NCBI GenBank assembly: GCA_903813345.2
Contig: CAIIXF020000004.1
Span: 9,248,196 to 9,312,195 of the forward strand
From: Owenia fusiformis
Lineage: Eukaryota > Annelida > Polychaeta > Sabellida > Oweniidae
Length of the DNA stretch: 64,000 nucleotides
Direction: 5' to 3'
In this document: positions 47,501-57,118 of the stretch, piece after piece
How the letters are laid out: each line of letters starts with the position of its first letter
Position numbering within the stretch: the first letter of the stretch is position 1
Program-made: the position numbers and the translations under genes
The notes under the pieces: generated by a model
What the model was told of the DNA's origin: nothing
What the model saw: the letters and a program-made list of their open reading frames with translations, nothing else
Databases searched by the model: none

Positions 47501-48926
47501 ATACTGCTGTCCATGATGGTGCTTGGTACATTGGAAAAGTAGTTAATGTGGATGGCGTGCTATGAAACATCATTTATGATTAACAGACAGACAGACGGCG
47601 TATTTTCAGTGGCCTTCACTAGAACATGTACTCTGGGAAGCCAGAACGTGTACTCTGGGTAAAACATGCAAACGTTCTTTCCCAATAGTGGATTTGATTC
47701 CCAAGTAAGTGATTGCAAAAATGTTCAAGATTACCTGAACTGATGATGAACTATTTGCCTCCAAAAATTGAATCAAGAGACAATGACATCTGATATGTGG
47801 TTTTGGACAGATATGATTTGAAAATACGTTTTTTTGTAAACATTTACTAGTTCACGTTGACAATACTGTTTTAGCGACGTCTCTAGAGATGTCGAATTAA
47901 GTGATAAAGTTGTTATAAGAAGTTTAAGTTTTACATAAACTTTGAACAATATTTGCTCTCGTTATCTAATGACGACTATACAGTTTTTTAACAATTAGTG
48001 TTACCAAAATTTGGTGATTCAGTGCTAGGATAAGGGGTCTATACCAAGTACATTTAGCACCATTATTATTCACAATATGTAATGATTGGTCTGGTTTTTT
48101 CATTGTAATGTCTTCTTGATCATATTTAATGACACATGAATCTGATGTTCCAAGATTTTAATCTACGTTACCATTCGTTTAAATATAGTACGCAAATGCT
48201 ATATTTTACATGAACATAGTGTGTTTTCATAAAAATGAGTTTCTCTTATATATAAAACGGACCAAATTAATTCTTTGGAAACCACTATATTGTGCGACTG
48301 TTGAATTGAAAATGTCAGCTCCCAGCAATTAATCTACGTTACAATATAGGTATGTTCAATGCTTGAGTTTTTTTACAAATAGATAACCATGGCAGTATCC
48401 AATACAATATTAGTGTTTAACAATGCAGAGATATACTCCTTTGCTCTGCTAAAACGTTTTAAACTGAGGGAATGGTCACAAAAGATCCACACTTAATGAT
48501 TGAGTGACTGACAAACATTATGGAAATTACAATTTTAAGGACAAAAATAAAAAATATTCGTAATTTAGCAAAAAAAAGTTCAAAAGCCAACTATCATTAA
48601 TCCTCCTGATAAGTATCGGTACCCTAATGTCTGTACTTTAAGGTAGAAAAACATTTTATTTGGTAGCACTATCATAAATTAAGAAGTATTCAAATCAATT
48701 AAGATGGTGCCTATAACGTAATTTAAAGTGGCACAAAAACTTAAGATGTGTACCACATATTTCAAATCAAAATTACTACGAAACCAAGAGAGTCTTAAAG
48801 CCATTTTTTGGTATTATGCTGTAGACATATAACCCCATAAAATAACAAGGTATGACGTGAAACGGAGAAACTTTATTTTTATCATTTTCCGAAAACTGAT
48901 TGGGGCATTACTATCTGGAATGACTG
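44599..48926. mobile_element. 4.3-kb unclassified element, GTT target duplication
   Basis: Terminal inverted repeats of about 31 bp begin CAGTCATTCCAGATAGTAAT at 44599 and end as the complement at 48926. GTT is duplicated (44596-44598 and 48927-48929), and the uninterrupted repeat is present at about 19700-19740. The interior contains a mariner-like insertion (45008-46074) and recurrent AACTACGTTACC-type motifs near 44795, 46250, 46405, 46755, 48160, 48335 and 48715. No transposase is recognisable. A 3-bp duplication occurs in CACTA and PIF/Harbinger groups, but the ends fit neither well. Confidence 0.8.
45008..46074 (+). mobile_element. decayed mariner-like element with transposase N-terminus
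   Basis: Termini CGAGGGTTGTCCCAGAAGTA and complement, over 40 bp perfect, are flanked by TA (45006-45007 and 46075-46076). This is a mariner terminus pattern. The plus-strand frame at 45502 onward reads TTIMGWQKRFKRDYLTLDDD then PKHGRQ, the end of the mariner/SETMAR-type helix-turn-helix domain. The catalytic domain is absent, so the element is an internal-deletion derivative at 1067 bp. It is nested in the 44599-48926 element. Confidence 0.85.
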
Positions 48927-49080
48927 GTTGTTTATTTTGCTGTTTATATATCACGGTGTTCTTTAACTGTTGGTAGTATCGTTGTAATATACAGTAAAGA
49001 TTCAAAGGTCTCTTGAACAGCAATGAAACTTCTACTTGCTGATATGCAGCTTTTGAAGTCAACTTTATCCCCATAAAATG
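48927..49080 (+). repeat. right half of the split repeat and third copy of the CTTGAACAGC repeat
   Basis: GTTGTTTATTTTGCTGTTTA and GTGTTCTTTAACTGTTGG continue the repeat seen whole at 19720. CTTGAACAGCAATGAAACTT at 49013 matches 21640 and 22012. Confidence 0.7.
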
Positions 49081-49409
49081 TTTAAATTTGCTTCAAATTG
49101 ACCAAAGTTTTTTTTAAAAATCATCTACAAGATGCCTGGAGTTCATATATGACATTGTATTTAAGATTTGTCCTTTGGCTGACCTTTAAATGTTCAAAAA
49201 AGCCTACGGGGCCTCTGTAAGATTGCTTGCAATCTTAAACCTCTAGTTTTTTTATACGGAGGTCGTGGCAATCCGTGGAAAGACGCATCATTGTTTTACA
49301 TATTTTAAGGCATTCTGGTTTTATTTTACAGAGAATCCACCACACACTAAGCTTAAAAGGTCCCAGAGATGCATTATCAATGTCACATATATTTACATGT
49401 ACACATAAG
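49081..49409. other. intergenic, nothing recognised
   Basis: The overlapping ORFs at 49235-49590 run partly through the MITE and show no motif. Confidence 0.35.
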
Positions 49410-49589
49410 CAGGTCCGTAGCCAGGATTTGCAAAGGGGGGGGGGGGGGTGGGGGGCAATTTTTGAATAATTCCAGGAGGGGTTCACTTGTGACAATTTTG
49501 GTACAAAAATGGCCAAAATCAAAAAGGGCTCAGAATGGTGAAAACTGCAATCGAACCAATCGAACCCCCCCCCCCTGGCTACGGGCCTG
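49410..49589. mobile_element. 180-bp MITE, CAGGYCCGTAGCCAGG ends
   Basis: CAGGTCCGTAGCCAGGATTT at the left and CCTGGCTACGGGCCTG at the right are inverted, each next to a G- or C-run. ATAAG is duplicated (49405-49409 and 49590-49594). A left-half relative is at 60002-60130. Confidence 0.75.
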
Positions 49590-49832
49590 ATAAGTCATGC
49601 CGTTTTAACATGTTGCAAAAGATTGAACAAAGGACACACTATTTCAATAATAAAATTAACCGTTTCAGCATATTGAAATGAATTGCACCCTTAGTGAAAT
49701 CATCGTGATATCACTTAGAGTGCAAAACGTTTCAAACAAAAAGTCCTTCAAAAATCACTTTAAAAAAAAGGTTTCACACATCATATTTGATAACATTGGG
49801 TAAGACTATGTAAATAGAAGCCAAATTGGTTT

Positions 49833-51434
49833 TTACTTAATATGGGGAAATGGTGGTAAGTCCAAATCTTTTAAGACCTTGCCTACATTTATGTTCAGAG
49901 CATCCCCATATTGCAATGTCGAATTATCAACAACTACCCCCTTCTTGTACTTCTCGCACGTTTTTGGCCCCATCCTACAAGAGTGTCTGTAATGGTGCAC
50001 AACAATAGCATATTCCTCAGCAGGCTTTAGGTACATCCCAGGGAACATGTTGCAGTTCTCTCTGATTGGTCCCTGTGGGTATTTACAGCTAACAGTCCCA
50101 TGCCATATGACCAGAAGTGCAAAGGCGGTCGCGCTGAATGTTTTATCGGAGTCTCTGTTTATGATAGAGCGTTTGAGGTACATTTGAGAATGTAAATGCT
50201 GATGTGGGGAAATATTTACTTGACCATACGTGTCCAGGTGCCAACCAGAAGGAAAGTACCATCCTCCGATGTGGGGTTTCCTCGCTGCACCTGATTCAAT
50301 CACGTCAATAATACGAATATTTGGATCACTAGAAAAGATTATCTCATCGAGGTCTAACATAAGAATATAGTTGAATCTGTTCCTGTATCTATACAGACAA
50401 TCATTATAGGACGTTAGATAAAGCTGTGACATTATCCAACCAATTTTGTCATCATTAAGTTCATATTTCACTTTCAAATGGGGCAGTATGCTATAGAAAA
50501 ATCTGTCATATTGCACATCTAGTAATCCCTTTTTCTGGTAATAATCCAAGATTTGCTCAATCTCATTCTTGTTAGCATTATTGCTTTCATTGGTATAAAT
50601 CACAAAATGGTCAATCCCTGAGATTTTATGGAACTCGATCCACTCTACAAATCGTAGAACGTTTTGTGTCCCTGTGATTGGCTTAACACAAATAGACATA
50701 TTTTGTTTCACTTTTCCAGTCTTCAGTTGTTCATTTTCAATTTTCAGAAACGTTCCATCATTTGTTTTGATAGATCTACTTGTGTATATTCCAACGAAAT
50801 CCGTATCACTGAGGTGCGGCACATCACACCAATACGAGCTTGTGTAGAAGAGCACACCATATGGGTAAGATGGGAAAACTGGTAAAATCTTCACTGGTAC
50901 ATATTTGTAGCTATTATAAGTGGCACCATCGATTGTAAATCTGCAATACAATCGTGTCTGATTGTTCTTGATGCTGGTGTGTTGGATGCCGAACATCCGA
51001 ACACATGTTTCGTTGAATCGATCATCCAGATGAGCCGATTTCAAGTAAATCTCAACCCCTGGTATTTTATAAAATGCACGATTGCCCTCTTTTCCATTCC
51101 ATTGGTTGCCATGGTGACTATTTACTTGCACAGATTCCTTTTTATTTTGATTTGAACTTGATTTTGCATCTGAATTATTTCGTACTTTTCTTGATTGTTC
51201 TAACACAACATCTGATTGTACCAACACAATATTTGGTTGTTCCGGCACAATCTCAAGTTGCTTTAAAATATTGTCAGATCCCTTTAAATCATGAAACTGA
51301 TTTAGTATATTTGAATGATATCTCCTTAAAAATATTTCACTGGATAAAAGAGATAATAAAACTGAATATGTCATAAGTGCGAGAAATAAAAGTACAATCT
51401 TTGACAAACTGATTGTGTTCCGAACACATGCCAT
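49833..51434 (-). CDS. GT92 (DUF23) family glycosyltransferase, type II membrane protein
   Basis: Complete intronless frame of 533 residues. GT92 enzymes, such as C. elegans GALT-1, are Golgi beta-1,4-galactosyltransferases acting on glycans. The acceptor here is unknown. Residues 1-12 are cytosolic, 13-32 (IVLLFLALMTYSVLLSLLSS) are a signal anchor, about 33-125 are a polar stem, and about 245-500 are the catalytic domain. The domain carries EWIEFHKISGIDHFVIY (264-280), the metal-binding DXD-type LDLDE (360-364), the GGWYFPSGW segment (390-398) and VVHHYRH (478-484). Sequons are at N141, N158, N245, N282, N407 and N504. The ATG at 51434 has strong context (A at -3, G at +4). It lies between a MITE and the 51790 element. 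Lack of introns could be ancestral or reflect retroposition. It appears functional. Confidence 0.9.
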   Translation of the reverse strand: MACVRNTISLSKIVLLFLALMTYSVLLSLLSSEIFLRRYHSNILNQFHDLKGSDNILKQLEIVPEQPNIVLVQSDVVLEQSRKVRNNSDAKSSSNQNKKESVQVNSHHGNQWNGKEGNRAFYKIPGVEIYLKSAHLDDRFNETCVRMFGIQHTSIKNNQTRLYCRFTIDGATYNSYKYVPVKILPVFPSYPYGVLFYTSSYWCDVPHLSDTDFVGIYTSRSIKTNDGTFLKIENEQLKTGKVKQNMSICVKPITGTQNVLRFVEWIEFHKISGIDHFVIYTNESNNANKNEIEQILDYYQKKGLLDVQYDRFFYSILPHLKVKYELNDDKIGWIMSQLYLTSYNDCLYRYRNRFNYILMLDLDEIIFSSDPNIRIIDVIESGAARKPHIGGWYFPSGWHLDTYGQVNISPHQHLHSQMYLKRSIINRDSDKTFSATAFALLVIWHGTVSCKYPQGPIRENCNMFPGMYLKPAEEYAIVVHHYRHSCRMGPKTCEKYKKGVVVDNSTLQYGDALNINVGKVLKDLDLPPFPHIK

Positions 51435-51789
51435 GTTCGCATATATTTCTTTTGTTTAATACTCCTACACTCTGATGTTCCTTCTAGCTTTGTGTATATC
51501 TGAAAATCCAAATTCAAAACATGTACTTCAACAGACCATAAGTATAACAGATAAGGTAATTGCCTTGCTAAAACTTTACAGAAAGATTTAATGAAGACTT
51601 TTTCTGCCAACAATGTTTTTAACTTTGGTTGGTTGATATATTTTACTAGTAATACTGTATCAAACCCATTTTAACCTCATCTTTGTGTCATTTCTTTGTT
51701 AGATATTCGGTCAAAATACAGTATCATAGAAATACAAAATGTAAGTTTGTTATGAGGTCATATAACATCTCTCATTCATCGCGTATACT
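51435..51789. other. upstream region of the GT92 gene
   Basis: No TATA-type promoter could be assigned with confidence. The ORF at 51371-51613 overlaps the gene start and is not supported. Confidence 0.3.
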
Positions 51790-52544
51790 CACGGGTAGTA
51801 TCCAAAGCCCCGCTATGATTTCGAAGTCGCGAGCAAGTTCCCGCTGAAATCGCGAGCATAGTCCTGTTTATTTGTATCACTTTGGAAAATGGACCAAAAG
51901 GATGAAAATACTAATAACAATTCTTTGAGACTCAAGCAATACTTTAAAAACAGATATATTTGACAAACAATGACATGAAAATTGATTCTTTTTCGCTGGC
52001 ATGGCAGAAAAGGGCGTCAACATGCACTTTTGTATAATTGACTGTTCATATATTACGTTTATCGTTAAAATAAAGGCTATGAATACGATTTGCATACTCT
52101 ATAATACATATCGGATCAATATGGTCTGTATTGATAAGTAACTGTACAATTACGTCTGCCATGGGGGTCGAAATACATCATAAAAGGCGTTTCAGTGGCC
52201 CCGCTGAAAAAAATGAGGAGGCCCCGCTGAAAACATGAGGAGGTCCCGCTTCGATCACGAGGAAAGCTTCATAATTATTCTATGAAGATATTGAGTTTCT
52301 TTATATGAACGTAAAAGAACGTGCCAAAAACGAATTAATAACAATCACATAACATCATTCTATGGCAGCATCGCAAATATATCTTCTGCAACTTCATGTA
52401 GTTTGATCAATCTGTCAGCGTCGACATAAAATTCTTAAATGTGTAAAAATAGACTTTGTCCATTCGTACAGTTTAATGTAAATTCTTCATCATTCAATGT
52501 TCCAAGGAGTATACTTCCGAGAACACATATATTTCATTGGCTTG

Positions 52545-53245
52545 TTTGTTTTTCCGACCGTTCATTCGTGTGCGCGTTCGCCCGACCGTTCGTTCGTTCG
52601 TGCATGCATTCGTCCGACCGTCCGTTCGTGCGTGCGTTCGTCCGACCGTCCGTTCGTTCGTGGGTGCGATCGTCCGAAATTCGTTCAGTCATGCGTGCGT
52701 TCGCCTGACTGTTTGTTCACTCGTGCGTGCATTCTTCAGATCTTCCGATCTTGAGATCGTCAAACCATCCGTTCGTGCGATCGTCAAACCGTCCGTGCGT
52801 GGCAGTGTCCATCCGACCGTCCATTCGTTCATTCGTGCGTTTGTTCGTCCGACCGTCCGTTCGTTCGTCCTACCGGCCGTTCGCTCGTGCGTGCTTGCGT
52901 TTGTTCGACCGTTCGTTCGTACGTGCTTGCTTTCGTCCGACTGTCCATTCATTCATTGGTGCGTCCGTGTGAACGTCCGTTCGTCCGTGCGTGCGTTCTT
53001 CGACCGTCCGTTCATGCGTGCGTTCGTGTGGTCGATTTTGCGCGCATTTGTCTAGCCGTCGGTTTATGCATTCGTCCGACCGTTCGTGCATGGGTACGTT
53101 CGTCCGATCGTTAATGCGTGGATTAATTCGTGTGTGCGTTCGTTCGTGTGTGCGTCCGTTCGTTCATGCGTGCGTCGGTGCGAGGGTTCGTTCGTTTTTT
53201 GTTCGTAAATACATTTTGCGTTCATTCGTTCGTTTATTTCTGATA
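52545..53245 (+). repeat. degenerate tetranucleotide array (TTCG/TCCG/TGCG)
   Basis: Same position and type as 32265-32660 in copy 1, but about 700 bp against 400 bp. It ends in GAGTGAGTGAGTTAGTGAG, where copy 1 has its GGAA array. The ORFs on both strands are repeat artefacts. Confidence 0.85.
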
Positions 53246-53393
53246 AGAGATGAGTGAGTGAGTTAGTGAGTATGCAAGCTGGCAACAGAAGAATGAGACA
53301 AAAATAGTATTACTGAACATTTTTCTGACTTAATCGTTTTAGCTTAAGCTTGCGCGTGAATCTTACTGAATGATATCGACTTATCGACATATA

Positions 53394-54405
53394 CGAGGCC
53401 CGATCAGAAAGTAAGTAACCAACTGCTCTCATTTTTTCATATTTCATTCAATCACATTGAAATTTTCACATTGATGTAGAAAGTATTAACCTATTAAACA
53501 AGACCAAGGACAATGGGTTAGCGTCAATGCCATTGTTATGGCTGTTGTTATGGTGATGATATTTTTGGGTAGGCGGGGCACCTTTTTGTAAGCGGCTTTG
53601 GAAGATGATTTGTAGAGTTTTTTATATGCTGTATTCCTCCAAATTACCTAACATTTTTTAATGCAAGACTGAATAATTTGTTCTATGTATTATCACAATG
53701 GTAACTATATTCAATTGTCCAACGACACAAAGAAATCAAGGCTATATCTGTCATAATGATGGTCATGGTTCAGTCACATTTTCAATCCAGTCAAATGTTG
53801 TTGAAAGGAGATTTTACTGGCATGACGACAATGGTCCACCTCCACAGAGCCAACATTAACGAAGATACAATAGATTAAGCCTTTCCATGGCCACACAACT
53901 ACCCCAGGCTCACTAATCCCCAGACTATTCCCAATGTGACAAAATTCTAAATTCTTGCAAAGATGTTGGCATGGAGAGTCCATTTGGACAGCAATAAAGG
54001 TATCATTAAAGCTTTCAATGGCAGTTTGCAGTCATTGAATGGTGACATGTTTAAGGACAGATTGAAGCATTGCCTCAACTGCATTGACTTTGGTGGTGAT
54101 TAATTTGATAAACTGTGAGTTAAAATGTAATAGGACATGTATATTTGATATATTTGGAGGTATTACAACATGAAGAAAAACTCTACAAATTATCCTCAAA
54201 TGCGACTTAAAACAGGGTGCCCCACCTACCCAAAACAATTGCCACCATAGCAACAGCAATAACAATGGAATTGATGCTAACCGATTGTCCTTGGTCTTGT
54301 TTAATAGGTTAATATTTACTACATCATCTCTGAAAATTTCAATGTGATTGAATGAAATATGAAAAATTGAGAGCAGTTGGTTACTTACTTTCTGATCGGG
54401 CCTCG
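53394..54405 (+). mobile_element. decayed mariner-like element with transposase C-terminus
   Basis: Termini CGAGGCCCGATCAGAAAGTA and complement are flanked by TA (53392-53393 and 54406-54407). Plus-strand remnants in shifted frames read HDDNGPPPQSQ at about 53820, like the mariner HDNARPH motif. Further on, HNYPRLTNPQTIPN corresponds to the HPPYSPDLAPSDF region, and DRLKHCLNCIDFGGD (about 54060) corresponds to the WEKCIEFGGDY end. Stops and frameshifts interrupt it. The N-terminal half is missing at 1012 bp. The minus-strand ORF 54032-54421 is a shadow. Confidence 0.8.
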
Positions 54406-54582
54406 TATGATGGAATTTCACTTACTTTTCAGTTGGGTTGATTAGATTTGATGCGTAAAATCAACAACATTTATTGTTATTATGAAAATTAGGTTAAACT
54501 TTTAACATTTCATCCATCTAACACTCATCACATTTCTTAGATGACCTATTTTATTCCGGAAAATGGCAACGAAGATCATACT

Positions 54583-55905
54583 GATACGACGTCAGATACT
54601 GTACATCACGGCGTAACAGTGTAATTGTTCATTTTACCGACAAAATGCAAAGATTTACGCGATAAATATGCGCAATGCTCCTCCAAGTAATTGCAAACGT
54701 TTTAATATTCGTGGAATCTTCTTAAAAACTTCAAGTTTTGTTCAGATTAATGTGCGCTTCAATACAATTCTATATTCAAAAAGGTTGTGTCACGATATAC
54801 AGAATTAGAATCACCTGAAAGTAGACATTTCAAACCCTACCCGTTTTCTTCTTTGTCGCGCTTTTCGGCCCTCTCGTTGTCGCACCGTCTTTCTAGACTC
54901 TTTCACAATGCCCCTTGTCATATTCAACTGATAAACACAGACGGGAAGATATAAATGATTGTTAAATGCATTATTTGTAATTTATTTTAACTCGAATATT
55001 TAGTTTTATTTATTTAAAGCAATGAATAATAAAGGAGAACATATAATACGCTAACGGCGTAACGTCTTATTTTGTAAAGGCTTCACTTGGGGTTGCGGTG
55101 ATAAAACGATGTCTATCTCAATACATACTGGTTCAAATTTAATGAAATTAATTGTATGTAGTAAGGGGTATATTTAAAAGGATATGCTGAAACATTGGAA
55201 AGTTTTGAATGTTTATCCCTTAATTAGAAATATTTGAACTCAAAAAATGAAACGTAATTTTGTGAATTTTTCACATGGCTTCACTTCATATTTCTTTCAA
55301 TTTATACTTCTTACAGACTGAATTTTAATCGAAATGATATAGTTTTTTGATAAAAATATAGAATATGATATGCCTTTCAGGAATCAAAAAAGAATAATTC
55401 ACCTTTCAAACGATTTAATGTTAAATTGATCAAAATATATATCTTGTTGGTACGAAATTCTGCCTGTCGACACTTTTTTTGCATAAATATAAGCGTTAAG
55501 TTAGCATTGTTATATTATGACGTCATCACACAGAATCTGTTTGTCTTTTCCAAAATGGTGAATTTAAATATTGTGAAAATTTGAGAAAGATCCGTTGGGA
55601 AATGAAAAAGTTATCTTCATTTTTCGTTTAAAATTAAAATCACTTTTCTTCAAAATGTTACAGTCGACACCCGGTTTTAGCATAGAAAGTCGCATAATAC
55701 GGCTTGCGTGATTCTCATTTAAAAAGTCCCAAATCAGTTATTTGGAATTCTGATAGGCAAAATATTTCATGGACAAACGTGTTCAACTGATGACGAAAAA
55801 TTGTAGAAAAATATGATTTTGCTGTCGAGATATTGCGGTTTTAAAAGTAAGTACGCATTAAAAATGCAGTAAAATGCCGCGATGTACAGTATCTGACGTC
55901 GTATC
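54583..55905. mobile_element. 1.3-kb unclassified element, ACT target duplication
   Basis: The ends GATACGACGTCAGATACTGT / ACAGTATCTGACGTCGTATC are inverted over about 28 bp. ACT is duplicated (54580-54582 and 55906-55908). Copy 1 of the host element has the uninterrupted sequence ATGATACTGCAGTTTTCC near 36133, which fixes both ends. No ORF of note is present. Confidence 0.8.
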
Positions 55906-56633
55906 ACTGCAGTTTCCCATTACGACCTATCATAATATGTACTATATATATATTTTTATTTATTTATTTATTTCATTAAAACATAAAAACATTTTTACAT
56001 ATTCGTGGTCATGACACCTACATAGGTATATATATATATTTAAAATTTTCAAGTGCTTGAAAGTTTAACACAACATGACACTAGGTGAACCATAATTTGT
56101 CTCAATATGTATGTATATCAATACAGTATTCGCTGAATTGTATCAACAAATGATGTATCCATGAAACTGGGTACAATAGTGGATTAAGCTGGGTACGATA
56201 GTGGGAGATTTTCACGGTATAATCAGGATTCACTCCATTTTGAAGAGACACTTGCTCCTGTTTTCAGCGGACCTCCTCATGTTTTCAGCGGGGTCTTTGC
56301 TGTATTGCTCCTGTTAGAAGCTGGGCCTTGAGGGATATGATAAAATTGAAATATAAAGTGTTCTGTAAAGCTTTAGGAAGTGAAACTCGTACATTTTTAT
56401 TTAAGATCACTATCATTATTTCAACCACAGGACAACGTCGTTTTTCACCTAAAACGTATAGAAATATATAGATAAAGATTCAAGATGATACTTTCCTCAA
56501 TTGTCAAATAAAGAACCACAGAACGACCGCTCGTGATACTTTTTTCCAGCAGTTGCTTTTTTAGTCTCAATACCATGTAATCATTGGGGGAAGAAAAATC
56601 TTAGCGAGGCTCTGGACACTACCGGTGTATACT

Positions 56634-57116
56634 GTTCACTCTGTATTTGTAAATATCGTGAACATCAAATTTTGTTCAAACCTATTATATGAGAAACTAA
56701 ATGACTCTTCATTTCCCTTCTAATATCTTTTCAGAATGTATATCAGACTATCATGGAATACCATGGACCTCTCTTCTTGCATCATAGATTCAGAATGATA
56801 TCTGACAAGTAAAGAATATCTGTCTGTGAAAATATATTTCGATCCCTCAATTGCAAGTCATTTGTGAAATTCTTCAAAAACGTCAAAATTAATAAAATGC
56901 TGGTAGAGTTATTGTTACTATATCACAATATCACAATGATATCACAATACCCGGGGCAACTTTTCCACGAAAATATTGATATCTAGCATTTCATTACATG
57001 TCATATCAATTAGAGGACATAGTATGCTTGAATTATTTAACTTTAATTTTATAGTTGCTCATTGATTAAATACTGACTTTACTTGTAAGTAAAAATTAAT
57101 TCCTCCAAAGATAAAT
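56634..57116. repeat. spacer with a fragment of the 57119 element
   Basis: The segment at about 56885-56990 (GCTGGTAGAGTTATTGTTAC, AATACCCGGGGCAACTTTTC, CGAAAATATTGATATCTA) is repeated almost exactly at 57250-57342 inside the neighbouring mariner-like element. The rest shows no feature. Confidence 0.65.
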
Positions 57117-57118
57117 TA

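Larger units (their letters stand above)
51790..56627. mobile_element. 4.8-kb CACGG-type element, copy 2, with two nested insertions
   Basis: The left end CACGGGTAGTATCCAAAGCC and a diverged right end (GGACACTACCGGTG) are flanked by TATACT (51784-51789 and 56628-56633). It aligns with 31534-36828: left flank with CCCGCTGAAA motifs (about 51815-52262), CCAAGGAGTATACTTCCGAG before the simple array, then CTTACTGAATGATATCGACT after it, and the right-side motifs at about 56255-56335. Nested within are a mariner-like element (53394-54405), an ACT-flanked element (54583-55905) and an AT-rich insert near 55945-56150. Confidence 0.85.

Noticed and set aside
54032-54421. 129-codon minus-strand ORF
   Set aside because: It overlaps the mariner terminus, and its antisense strand carries the recognisable transposase C-terminal remnant.
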